Source: Bacteroidota bacterium
GTDB taxonomy: Bacteria > Bacteroidota > Bacteroidia > Flavobacteriales > Weeksellaceae
Assembly: GCA_023458535.1 (NCBI GenBank)
Contig: JAEWYW010000038.1
Span: 16,638-80,637 of the forward strand
Length of the DNA stretch: 64,000 bases
Direction of reading: 5' to 3'
The notes under the pieces are model-generated. The model was not told where the DNA came from. It did not search any database and was given only the letters and a program-made list of their open reading frames with translations. Shown piece by piece: positions 52,560 to 60,662 of this stretch (positions are counted from its first letter, which is position 1; each line of letters starts with the position of its first letter). Both the position numbers and the translations under genes were made by a program.

Positions 52560-52883
52560 CTATTGAACGGTAATGTAAAATTCGTAATCTTTTTTCACCG
52601 ATTTTGGTCTTATAACTCCATCTTTATCTTCGTGAGATTGTACTGTATCTCCCAAGCTGGCGATAGTATCCCTTTGAATAATTTCTTTGTAAAGCTTGTT
52701 GTTTTTCCAGATTTTATGTTTGGTAACTAAAACATCAGCCGTGTCGATATGTTCTACCGCTAAAACCGTTTCTACAGCTCCATTTTTGTTGACGTTGCTA
52801 ATCAATTCTTCTTTTTTTTCAGAATTACAAGACTGCAAAATGCAAATTCCCAATATTGAAGCAAAAAAAATTTTTTTGTGCAC
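52560..52883 (-). CDS. Small lipoprotein, first gene of the ATP-grasp operon
   Basis: A 107-residue lipoprotein with lipobox LQSC (near residue 19). The mature part is charged, and its C-terminus (GVIRPKSVKKDYEFYITVQ) is beta-rich. No domain is recognised. A minus-strand -7-like TATTTTTG lies at 52901-52908, just upstream. The tight spacing to the second lipoprotein and the ATP-grasp gene suggests a common task in the envelope. Confidence 0.7.
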   Translation of the reverse strand: MHKKIFFASILGICILQSCNSEKKEELISNVNKNGAVETVLAVEHIDTADVLVTKHKIWKNNKLYKEIIQRDTIASLGDTVQSHEDKDGVIRPKSVKKDYEFYITVQ

Positions 52884-52967
52884 CTTTCTTTATTTTTCAT
52901 CAAAAATACTCAATTCACTTCAATATTAATTTAAAATTTTTAACTTTACTTTCTAAATAATAAAACT

Positions 52968-53825
52968 ATGAAATGGACAAACGAAAGAGGTGGTAATGTA
53001 GATGACAGGCGAGGTTCTGGCGGTGGAGGCATGCTTGTAGGCGGTGGTTTAGGAACACTTATTATTGCAGCAATTGTCTTTTTTTTGGGAGGTGACCCCT
53101 CCGCTATATTAAATTCTGGAGGTAGCACAACACAGCCTACAGAACAAAGAGATCTTAACCAGCAAGAATTAAAAGTGCGTGAATTGGTAGAAATGCTGGA
53201 TGCCTGGAATACCAAAACATGGACGCAGATTTTCCAGGAAAATGGTATGCAATATTCTCCTGCGAAAATTGTAATGTTCGAAAACGCTACACAGTCGGGA
53301 TGTGGACCTGCCCAGTCTGCCATGGGACCATTTTATTGTCCGGCCGACCAAACGATTTATGTGGATATGAGTTTCTTTGCAGAACTTGAGCAGAAATTTG
53401 GGGCGAAAGCAACTGAATTTACAGTTGCCTACGTTTTAGCACATGAGGAGGGACACCATGTTCAAACTTTGCTTGGAACTACGCAGAAAGTGGATCAATT
53501 AAGAAGAAGTGGAAGATATTCGGAAGCAGAAATGAATCAGGTTTCTGTGGCTACCGAGCTTCAGGCAGATTTTTATGCCGGACTTTGGGCGAAGAAGAAC
53601 AACGAAAGAGTTCAGGGTGGTGTTCTTGAACCTGGAGATATAGAATCTGCAGTAAATGCTGCGGCTGCCGTAGGCGACGACAATATTCAGAAAAGATCCA
53701 GCGGTTATGTTAACCAGGAGTCTTTTACCCATGGTTCTTCACAACAAAGAGTGGAGTGGTTCATGAAAGGTTATAATACTGGTGATATTCGACAGGGAGA
53801 TACTTTCAACGCGTTGTTGAAATAA
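52968..53825 (+). CDS. Neutral zinc metallopeptidase (YpfJ family)
   Basis: A 285-residue protein with a Gly-rich N-terminus (WTNERGGNVDDRRGSGGGG), one membrane helix (about 22-41) and a periplasmic peptidase domain. The zinc motif HEEGHH is at 159-164, with probable third ligand Glu197 in SVATELQADFYAGLWA. Two other family blocks are GCGPAQSAMGPFYCPADQTIYVD and GSSQQRVEWFMKGYNTGD. The biological substrate is unknown. It is monocistronic with a very strong terminator. Confidence 0.93.
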   Translation: MKWTNERGGNVDDRRGSGGGGMLVGGGLGTLIIAAIVFFLGGDPSAILNSGGSTTQPTEQRDLNQQELKVRELVEMLDAWNTKTWTQIFQENGMQYSPAKIVMFENATQSGCGPAQSAMGPFYCPADQTIYVDMSFFAELEQKFGAKATEFTVAYVLAHEEGHHVQTLLGTTQKVDQLRRSGRYSEAEMNQVSVATELQADFYAGLWAKKNNERVQGGVLEPGDIESAVNAAAAVGDDNIQKRSSGYVNQESFTHGSSQQRVEWFMKGYNTGDIRQGDTFNALLK

Positions 53826-53846
53826 TTTTCTTTACAATATAAAATG

Positions 53847-53883
53847 AAAGCGGCGGCCGATTTATCGGCCGCCGCTTTTTCCT
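53847..53883 (+). terminator. GC-rich terminator of the metallopeptidase gene
   Basis: A perfect 14-base stem, AAAGCGGCGGCCGA and TCGGCCGCCGCTTT, with a TTTA loop and a T run. It stands out in this AT-rich sequence. Confidence 0.95.
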
Positions 53884-53952
53884 GTTAAAAACCGCTTGTT
53901 TTCTTTATTTCCCGAAGAAAAATTCTTAGTTTTGAACAAAATGATATTAAAA

Positions 53953-55800
53953 ATGAAGAAGTTTTTTCAAGTTTTATGTTTTACGGCAATTGGTTTTTTT
54001 GCAAATGCTCAGAAAGATGCCTATTATCAGCAGTTTGCAAAATATGAAATGGATATTGATGTAAATGCCGAAAAATTCACCTACACAGGAACTCAGAAAA
54101 TCACCTATACCAATAACTCGCCAGATCAATTAAACGTCGCTTATTTTCATTTGTACTGGAATGCTTTTAAACCTAATTCCATGATGGATCAGCGTGTTCA
54201 AAGCCAAGGAAAAAATGGAGATTCCAGACTTCAAAAAGATGGCGTTTCAAGATTGGCTTCAATTATTAAAGGTCAGGAAGGAGCACAAAATATTCATTGG
54301 ATCAAGCAAAATGGAAAAACCTTGAAATTTGAAATTCAGGAAACCATTATGAAGGTTTATTTAGCAGAACCTATAAAACCCAATTCCACTACAACTTTTA
54401 CAATGGAGTGGGACGCAGTTATTCCACAACAAATTCGTAGAAGCGGAAGAAATAATGCGGAAGGTGTGGACATGACAATGACGCAGTGGTTCCCAAAAAT
54501 TGCAGAATACGATTATGATGGTTGGGCAACTTTCGACTATGTTGGTAGAGAGTTTCATGCTCCTTTTGTAGATTTTAATGTCAATATCGCTATCGATAAA
54601 AATTACGTTATTGGAGCTGGTGGGACCTTGATGAATCCTTCTGAAGTAAAAGGCTACGACGTTAGTGCGAAAATAAAGGCAGATAAAAAAGGTAAAGCTG
54701 TATGGAAATGGACAGCCAAAAACATATTGGATTTTGCTTGGGCTGCAGACCGTGATTATACCGTGGAGACAGTAGATTCTAAAACAGGAACAAAACTTTA
54801 TTTGGTATATCAGAAAAGTGAAAAAACAAAGTTTTGGGAAGAGTCTAAACCTTACGTAGACAGATTTTTTCAAATTATGAACACTCATTTTGGCAAGTAT
54901 GTGTATCCTTCATATGCATTTGTGCAAGGTGGTGACGGTGGTATGGAGTACGGAATGTGCACCATGATTCTAGGAGAAGCAAAATCATTAGAAGGTCTTT
55001 TAGGTTTGATGGTTCATGAGGGAGCGCACTCTTGGTTTCAACAGATGATAGCAACCAATGAAAGTACGAAACCATGGATGGATGAAGGCTTTACAAGTTA
55101 TGCTGAAGCATTGGTGATGAATGATCTTTTTCCACCAAAAAACAACCAGCCAAATCCTTTTATAAGCTCCATTAATGCGTATAGAAACTTTATAAAAAGA
55201 GGTATCGAGGAACCCGCTGTATGGTTGGGTGACCATCATGATAACGGTACTGCATACACTTATTCTACTTACGTAAAAGGAGAATTGTTTTTGGTAGAAC
55301 TAGGATACATCATGGGTGAGCAAAACCTTGAAAAAGTAATGCAGGAGTACTATCAACAGTGGAGTATGAAGCATCCAACAGACAGAGATTTTATGCATAT
55401 TGCTCAGAAAGTTTCAGGGATGGATTTAAAATGGTTTCATCATTATTGGATCAATACCACCAAAACGATAGATTATGGAATTGCAAATGTTGAATACGGC
55501 GCAAAGTCCACAGTTGTTACTTTAGTGAATAAGGGAAGTTTACCGATGCCAATAGATTTTTCTGTAATTACAACAGACAATAAAGTGGTGAATTATCAAA
55601 TTCCACTTAACATGACGCATACTTGGAAAGAAAAAGATGCATACGGAGAATTTAAGACGGTAGCATATTGGCCATGGACACAAAAGGAATACAAACTTAC
55701 TATTCCATATTCTAAATCGCAGTTGAAAACTTTGGGAATAGATTTCTCTCAGCGCTTAGCAGACATCAATCTTGAGGATAATATTGTTGAAGTTAAATAA
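53953..55800 (+). CDS. M1 family metallopeptidase, secreted
   Basis: A 615-residue secreted zinc aminopeptidase-like protein. The signal peptide begins MKKFFQVLCFTAIGFFANAQ (cleavage after ANAQ); ATG 53941 or the longer frame from 53896 are less likely because the -7 box TAGTTTTG is at 53927-53934. The M1 catalytic block HEGAHSW with the third ligand in MDEGFTSYAE (HExxH-x18-E) is complete, and the substrate-side motif GGMEYGM replaces the classic GAMEN. The N-terminal beta domain binds the peptide N-terminus. It sits 18 bases before coaX and is probably co-transcribed. Confidence 0.93.
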   Translation: MKKFFQVLCFTAIGFFANAQKDAYYQQFAKYEMDIDVNAEKFTYTGTQKITYTNNSPDQLNVAYFHLYWNAFKPNSMMDQRVQSQGKNGDSRLQKDGVSRLASIIKGQEGAQNIHWIKQNGKTLKFEIQETIMKVYLAEPIKPNSTTTFTMEWDAVIPQQIRRSGRNNAEGVDMTMTQWFPKIAEYDYDGWATFDYVGREFHAPFVDFNVNIAIDKNYVIGAGGTLMNPSEVKGYDVSAKIKADKKGKAVWKWTAKNILDFAWAADRDYTVETVDSKTGTKLYLVYQKSEKTKFWEESKPYVDRFFQIMNTHFGKYVYPSYAFVQGGDGGMEYGMCTMILGEAKSLEGLLGLMVHEGAHSWFQQMIATNESTKPWMDEGFTSYAEALVMNDLFPPKNNQPNPFISSINAYRNFIKRGIEEPAVWLGDHHDNGTAYTYSTYVKGELFLVELGYIMGEQNLEKVMQEYYQQWSMKHPTDRDFMHIAQKVSGMDLKWFHHYWINTTKTIDYGIANVEYGAKSTVVTLVNKGSLPMPIDFSVITTDNKVVNYQIPLNMTHTWKEKDAYGEFKTVAYWPWTQKEYKLTIPYSKSQLKTLGIDFSQRLADINLEDNIVEVK

Positions 55801-55818
55801 GAAAATCTTGCTGAGTTC

Positions 55819-56577
55819 ATGAATTCAATTGTAATAAATATCGGGAATACCAACATCCGTTTTGGGCTTTTTAATGATGATAACTGTGACATTTCTTGGG
55901 TAATCAATACCAAGCCCTACCGCACAAGTGATGAACTGTTCGTGCAGTTTCTTACGCTATATCAGTATTATAAGATAGATGTGGAAAAAATACAGAAGAT
56001 CATTATAGGATCTGTTGTTCCGCAACTCACCTATGACATTTCTAAAGCCGTTGAAAAAATTCATGGTAAAAAACCTATTTTGGTAGACAGAAATACTCCT
56101 TCTGATGTTAAGGCAAAGTCTAAACAAATGGGCAGTGATATTTACGCAAACCTGGTGGCAGCTCACAATCTTTATCCGAGCAGAAAAAAAATCATCTTAG
56201 ATTTTGGAACCGCTCTCACTGCGAGCTGCATCGAAGAAAATGGCGAAACTCTGGGCGTAATCATCGCACCAGGTATTATCACCTCTTTAAATTCATTAAT
56301 CAATCAAACCGCTCAGCTTCCTGAAATAGAGCTGAAAAAACCTAAAACTGTTTTAGGAAATGATACCGTCACCTGTATGCAAAGTGGTATGGTATATGGA
56401 TTTTTAGGCATGGTAGAAGGCTTTGTGGACAGAATAAATAACGAGGTCGACGAAGATTGCTTTGTTATAGCCACAGGTGGTGTATCTCATGTGTACAAAC
56501 CGCTGACAGATAAAATACATATTGCTGATCGGTTGCACACTCTAAAAGGACTCTATTTTTTAGGAAAGGATCTTTAA
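55819..56577 (+). CDS. coaX: Type III pantothenate kinase
   Basis: A 252-residue ASKHA-fold kinase that phosphorylates pantothenate in the first committed step of CoA synthesis. Phosphate-binding NIGNTNIRFGLF, the pantothenate-binding IGSVVPQLT and GSDIYANLVAAHNLYP, ILDFGTALTASCIEE and IIAPGIITSLNSL are all typical. It does not use a P-loop and is insensitive to CoA feedback as a family. It is followed by a GNAT gene 13 bases later. Confidence 0.95.
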   Translation: MNSIVINIGNTNIRFGLFNDDNCDISWVINTKPYRTSDELFVQFLTLYQYYKIDVEKIQKIIIGSVVPQLTYDISKAVEKIHGKKPILVDRNTPSDVKAKSKQMGSDIYANLVAAHNLYPSRKKIILDFGTALTASCIEENGETLGVIIAPGIITSLNSLINQTAQLPEIELKKPKTVLGNDTVTCMQSGMVYGFLGMVEGFVDRINNEVDEDCFVIATGGVSHVYKPLTDKIHIADRLHTLKGLYFLGKDL

Positions 56578-56590
56578 AAAAACAATTTTG

Positions 56591-57136
56591 ATGGAGAAAT
56601 TACCTCTTTTAGAAACTCAAAACTTAATCTTAAGTAAAGTAGGAACGGAAGATATTCCAACGATTGTGGAATTGATGGAAGAAAAGGCGATTTCAGATAA
56701 TACATGTCACATTCCGTATCCATATTCGGAAAAGGATGCTGCATTTTGGCTTGGATTAATAAAAGAAGGTTTGGAGAAAAACAACGGCTTCAGTTTTGCC
56801 ATCAGAAGCAAGGATAAAAAGTTTTTAGGTGCCATTGGTTTGCATGATAGAGGATCCAAAACAGCTGAAATAGGTTACTGGCTGGGGAAGCCTTATTGGA
56901 ACAAAGGTTTTGCTTCAGAGGCAGCTCAAGAAATAATAAAATTCGGGTTCGAAAATTTAGATTTTGATAAAATTATCGGAATTATTTTCCCATTCAATCC
57001 TGCTTCAGGAAAAGTTTTGGAAAAGGTAGGAATGCAGCAAGAAAAAATATTGGAAAACCAAACTGAAAAAAATGGTGTTAAATTCCATAATATTCAGTAT
57101 TCTATTACCAAGGATGCTTTTAACGCTTCTCTTTAA
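56591..57136 (+). CDS. GNAT-family N-acetyltransferase
   Basis: A 181-residue acetyltransferase of the RimJ/RimL type. The start is ATG 56591. Acetyl-CoA motif A is seen in GYWLGKPYWNKGFASEAAQEIIKFGF, followed by the NPASGKVLEKVGM block common in ribosomal-protein and aminoglycoside-like GNATs. The substrate is not predictable. It converges on tadA, with a 17-base overlap of the two 3' ends. Confidence 0.9.
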   Translation: MEKLPLLETQNLILSKVGTEDIPTIVELMEEKAISDNTCHIPYPYSEKDAAFWLGLIKEGLEKNNGFSFAIRSKDKKFLGAIGLHDRGSKTAEIGYWLGKPYWNKGFASEAAQEIIKFGFENLDFDKIIGIIFPFNPASGKVLEKVGMQQEKILENQTEKNGVKFHNIQYSITKDAFNASL

Positions 57137-57551
57137 AGAAGTTTTTCACAATTGAAGAACAGTCATTTTCCAACACACCCACCACTACTTCTGTTTTGGG
57201 GTGAAGTTGCAGATTTTTATTAATGAATCCCCGCTTTTCATCCCTTGCGCCAATCACAACTTTAGAAATTTGAGACCACGCCAAAGCTCCCGCACACATC
57301 ACACACGGCTCCATTGTAACATATAAAGTACAGTTGATGAGGTATTTTCCGCCAAGAAAATTGGCAGCAGCAGTAATTGCCTGCATTTCTGCGTGAGCAG
57401 TTACGTCATTCAACGCCTCTGTAAGATTATGTGACCGCGCAATAACCCTGTTGTTGGCTACAATAACACAGCCAATGGGAACTTCATCTTTTTCCAGAGC
57501 ATATTCTGCTTCCTGAAAAGCCATCTTCATAAAGTATTCGTCTGTAAACAT
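57120..57551 (-). CDS. tadA: tRNA adenosine(34) deaminase-like nucleoside deaminase
   Basis: A 143-residue cytidine/deoxycytidylate deaminase-fold enzyme. Zinc ligands and the catalytic Glu are H53-A-E55 and PCVMC (C83, C86), with surrounding blocks VPIGCVIV and MEPCVMCAGALAWSQI fitting TadA, which converts A34 of tRNA-Arg(ACG) to inosine. A guanine deaminase relative cannot be fully excluded from sequence alone. It overlaps the GNAT gene by 17 bases. Confidence 0.88.
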   Translation of the reverse strand: MFTDEYFMKMAFQEAEYALEKDEVPIGCVIVANNRVIARSHNLTEALNDVTAHAEMQAITAAANFLGGKYLINCTLYVTMEPCVMCAGALAWSQISKVVIGARDEKRGFINKNLQLHPKTEVVVGVLENDCSSIVKNFFKEKR

Positions 57552-57584
57552 AAAAAAAGCTTAGTGCAAAACTAAGCTTTTTAT
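57552..57584 (-). terminator. Terminator of the small barrel-protein gene
   Basis: AAAAAGCTTAG and CTAAGCTTTTT form a stem with a 7-base loop, with an A run on the left that gives Ts on the minus strand. Confidence 0.85.
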
Positions 57585-57588
57585 TGTA

Positions 57589-58170
57589 TTAAAAACGGTA
57601 ACCAATTCCGCCCATTATTTTTCCGGTAACCTCTTCAAAATAATAATCTCTGTTACCAAATCTTCGTGCGATACCGCCGCTGGCCTCTATCACCAAATTA
57701 TTTTTAAGCACCCATTTTCCTCCAACACCAAAGCCAACTCCTACAGTCGTATTTCTTTTTATTGTTGATGTAGAAGTGTAATAACCATCTACATCCTCAT
57801 AATAGGTGTAATGATCGGTTTCGTCGGTAGTTACGGGAATAAAGCCTTCAAAGAAAAACCCTGAAGCGTATTTTTTTCCCATATACAATCTGAAATAAGG
57901 AGAAAACTGAGAAAACCCTCGGGTATCACGATCCAAACCAATAAGTGCATTCACACCAAGACCCTTGTTTTGAGAAATGAGTCTTTCGTAAGAAAAGTTA
58001 GCCATGGGAACAGCAATCAAGATAATTGGGTCTGCAACGATGTCGTTTTTACGTTGGTTGGGGTTGATTTCTTTAATTTCTTCGCTTTCCTGTGCTTGAA
58101 TATTTCCAGCGAATAAAAATAAAAATAGATAATAATAAATGTGTTTCATCTTTTTTTTAATTTTTTTCAA
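57589..58170 (-). CDS. Small outer-membrane beta-barrel-like protein
   Basis: A 193-residue protein with a Sec signal peptide ending near IQAQ; the start at 58149 (MKHIYYYL) is equally plausible. Alternating hydrophobic strands (GLGVNALIGL, YFRLYMGKKYASGFFFEGFIPV, TVGVGFGVGGKWVLKNN, IMGGIGYRF) and a C-terminal Phe point to a small porin-like barrel, comparable to DUF3575-type proteins. Function unknown. It is followed by a terminator. Confidence 0.75.
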   Translation of the reverse strand: MKKIKKKMKHIYYYLFLFLFAGNIQAQESEEIKEINPNQRKNDIVADPIILIAVPMANFSYERLISQNKGLGVNALIGLDRDTRGFSQFSPYFRLYMGKKYASGFFFEGFIPVTTDETDHYTYYEDVDGYYTSTSTIKRNTTVGVGFGVGGKWVLKNNLVIEASGGIARRFGNRDYYFEEVTGKIMGGIGYRF

Positions 58171-58211
58171 AAGTAGACATTAAGATGGAATACACAATAT
58201 TAATTTTAGAA

Positions 58212-58832
58212 TTATTTGAAATTGATACTGAGTGGCAGGTTGTAATAGCTTTTAACAGGTATTCCGTTCGAATAACTGGGAGAAAATTTTTCTGGCAGTA
58301 GATAAAGTGCAATTTCCGCTTGTCTGTTAAAAGAGGGATTTTCTCCAGTTGCCTTTACATGGGTGATACTGCCATCTTGCTCCACAGTAAACCGCACCAA
58401 TGTTTTTATAATGGGATAGTCGGCTAAAACCGAATCGGAGTACACCAGCTCACTCACTTTTTCTCGCAATGCATTCATACCGCCAGGATAGCTGGCAATA
58501 GAAGAATCCTTGGTAAGCTCCTTGTCATTTTTTGATGAGGGTTGATTGATATTCTTTAAAGTTTCTAAATTTTTAGTTTTTATTAAAGCGCCTAATAATG
58601 CAACGTTTTCTATGCTGTCCATTTTCGTCATGAACATCTGAAAGTCTTTCTTGATTTCTAATTTTTTTGAAGTTTCTTTTTCAGAATCAAACTTCTTTTT
58701 AAAACCTGTATTCAACAATTCACGCTGATAATTATAATAGTTTTTCACCAGCTTAAAATCTTCATTTTGCTGTGCGTGGAGTGGCGAAAGAGCGGCAATC
58801 ATCAAAAAGACTATGGTAATAATTCTCTGCAT
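58212..58832 (-). CDS. Secreted protein with TonB C-terminal domain
   Basis: A 206-residue protein with a Sec signal peptide (about 1-20, ending LHAQ) and a TonB-C-like domain at about residues 130-206 (TLVRFTVEQDGSITHVKATGENPSFNRQAEIALYLLPEKFSPSYSNGIPVKSYYNLPLSINF). There is no transmembrane anchor beyond the signal and no Pro-rich linker, so it is not a classical energy transducer; flavobacteria have many such stand-alone TonB-C proteins of unknown role. It is 7 bases after the YdeI-like gene on the same strand. Confidence 0.8.
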   Translation of the reverse strand: MQRIITIVFLMIAALSPLHAQQNEDFKLVKNYYNYQRELLNTGFKKKFDSEKETSKKLEIKKDFQMFMTKMDSIENVALLGALIKTKNLETLKNINQPSSKNDKELTKDSSIASYPGGMNALREKVSELVYSDSVLADYPIIKTLVRFTVEQDGSITHVKATGENPSFNRQAEIALYLLPEKFSPSYSNGIPVKSYYNLPLSINFK

Positions 58833-58839
58833 CTGCTAT

Positions 58840-59451
58840 TTATTTCTTTTCATATTTCCAATTTCTGCCTTTTCCTTCGGAAATCCATTCAATGGCTTGG
58901 TCTATTCTTTTGTTGCGTGTGGTATCTGTTTTAGCATCCTGAATCCAGGTGATGTATTCTTTCCTAAAGGACGGACTGGCATTTTCAAATACCTTTAATG
59001 CTTCATTGTGATTCGATAGGGCTGTTTGTAATTCCTCGGGAACCGCCAATTCAACTTTTGTAGGGGATGATTTTTTAAGTTTTACACCCATATCCGTAAG
59101 TTCCATAGCTTCCAATATCATTTTTTTCAGCAAAGGTTTTGGAGGAACTTTTTCCAATGATATAATCTTACCTAAGCTAAACATATTGGTTTTTTCAACA
59201 TCGGTTTCTATATCTTTTAAGGTTTTCATTTCATCGTGAAGCCAAAAACCCATACTGCAATAATGTTTAAAGGCAACCATCGAACAAAGAATTTTTCCCT
59301 TATACATGAAGGTGGGAAATTTCCATTTGATGGCTTCCTCAATATCAGGAGAAACATCATGAACTGTCTCTCTGAGATGGATGAGAATAGGTTTTGCAAA
59401 ATCTGGAGACTTTTCAATATAGCTGTCTACTAAAAGATTGTAATTGTTCAT
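58840..59451 (-). CDS. YdeI/OmpD-associated family protein
   Basis: A 203-residue cytoplasmic protein with an N-terminal DUF1801-like region (IEEAIKWKFPTFMYKGKILCSMVAFKHYCSMGFW) and a C-terminal YdeI/OmdA-like part (VPEELQTALSNHNEALKVFENASPSFRKEYITWIQDAKTDTTRNKRIDQAIEWISEGKGRNWKY), the bacteriocin-protection-type fold. Function is not established. It lies 3 bases after the serine hydrolase, so serine hydrolase, this gene and the TonB-C gene probably form one transcript. Confidence 0.85.
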   Translation of the reverse strand: MNNYNLLVDSYIEKSPDFAKPILIHLRETVHDVSPDIEEAIKWKFPTFMYKGKILCSMVAFKHYCSMGFWLHDEMKTLKDIETDVEKTNMFSLGKIISLEKVPPKPLLKKMILEAMELTDMGVKLKKSSPTKVELAVPEELQTALSNHNEALKVFENASPSFRKEYITWIQDAKTDTTRNKRIDQAIEWISEGKGRNWKYEKK

Positions 59452-59454
59452 GGC

Positions 59455-60594
59455 TTAAGGAAATAATTTTACAGTTTCATTTACGATAAATTTAACCTGA
59501 TCTGGCCTTCCTCTATCGTTTTTAGGTTGGTCGTCAAAACTTCCCGTTTTTACAATAACCATATTTTTTTCTGGTATGATGGCGATTAACTGTCCCTGTA
59601 GTCCTTGATAAAAATAATGTTTGATAGGGTTGTCGTTATTAATCCACATACCCATTCCGTAAACGCCACCAGAATGTTGTGTGGGGGTAACCATTTCCTG
59701 CAAAAAACTATCTTTAATAATCTGCTTATCGCCCACTTTTCCGTGATTTAAGAATAACATACCAAGTTTAGCAAAATCTCGAGGAACAGCATGTATACAA
59801 CAGAACGCCTTTTCCATCTGGTTATTGTCTACGCTCCATCTTGCATTTTGCTCCATGCCCATCGGTATCCAAAAATTACGGGATAAATACGTGGATAAAG
59901 GTTCATTCACGGCTTTGCGAATGGCAAATGCCAACAGCTGTGTAGATCCGCTTTGATATTCAAATGCTTGTCCAGGTTCCTGCTTAAAACCTCTCAACAA
60001 AACGGCTTCCGCTAGGCTTTTGCCGTAATAAGCTTTAGCATTTTGAAGCAATGGATTTTTGTAGTTTTCTTTCCATTTCAATCCAGCTTCCATTTGCGCT
60101 AAGTTTTTTAAGGTAAGATTTTTACCATAAGGAACATTTGCATAATTATCATAAAACTCAGAAAACTTCTCATTGATGTCTTTAATTTTTCCCTCTTCTA
60201 AAGCTTTTCCTAATAATAAAACAGTAACTGCTTTCGCCATAGAAAATGAATTGGTAGGAGTGTTGGCATTATATTGATTCCAATATTGTTCGTGCAGAAT
60301 TTTACCGTCTTTAACAACGAGAAAAGAGGCGGTGTTGCTGTTTTTTAAATCTTCAACTAAATTTTTCGGTAATGTTTTTTTATTGTATATACTATCGTGT
60401 GGAATGGGCTTGGAAACTCCTTTAGCAATAACATGACTTGGGAAAAGGTCACCATCATCTATCGTGGCACTTGTTTTCCCACGAAGATAGGTTTTAGAAA
60501 TTCCATTGAAAAGATACTCGTATCCAAAAACGTATGTTAAGGCAATTACTCCAGCTAATCCAGCGCCAATGTATTTTAATGTTTTAAATTTCAT
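59455..60594 (-). CDS. Serine hydrolase of the beta-lactamase/class C PBP family
   Basis: A 379-residue protein with an N-terminal membrane anchor or signal (about 6-30). The catalytic SxxK is S118-M-A-K121 in FSMAK. A YxS motif (FEYQSGS) and the HSGGVYG block fit the class C PBP/esterase family rather than a true beta-lactamase. Activity (D,D-carboxypeptidase, D-amino-acid amidase or esterase) cannot be told from sequence. It starts at the second of two adjacent ATG codons. It heads a minus-strand group with the YdeI-like and TonB-C genes. Confidence 0.86.
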   Translation of the reverse strand: MKFKTLKYIGAGLAGVIALTYVFGYEYLFNGISKTYLRGKTSATIDDGDLFPSHVIAKGVSKPIPHDSIYNKKTLPKNLVEDLKNSNTASFLVVKDGKILHEQYWNQYNANTPTNSFSMAKAVTVLLLGKALEEGKIKDINEKFSEFYDNYANVPYGKNLTLKNLAQMEAGLKWKENYKNPLLQNAKAYYGKSLAEAVLLRGFKQEPGQAFEYQSGSTQLLAFAIRKAVNEPLSTYLSRNFWIPMGMEQNARWSVDNNQMEKAFCCIHAVPRDFAKLGMLFLNHGKVGDKQIIKDSFLQEMVTPTQHSGGVYGMGMWINNDNPIKHYFYQGLQGQLIAIIPEKNMVIVKTGSFDDQPKNDRGRPDQVKFIVNETVKLFP

Positions 60595-60628
60595 CATTAT
60601 TATTTATATGTTAAAGTAATGAAAAATA

Positions 60629-60656
60629 AAAAAACCTTGAAAATAATTTCAAGGCT
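60629..60656 (-). terminator. Terminator of glyS
   Basis: CCTTGAAA and TTTCAAGG form a stem with a 4-base loop, with an A run that gives Ts on the minus strand. Confidence 0.85.
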
Positions 60657-60662
60657 TATCAT

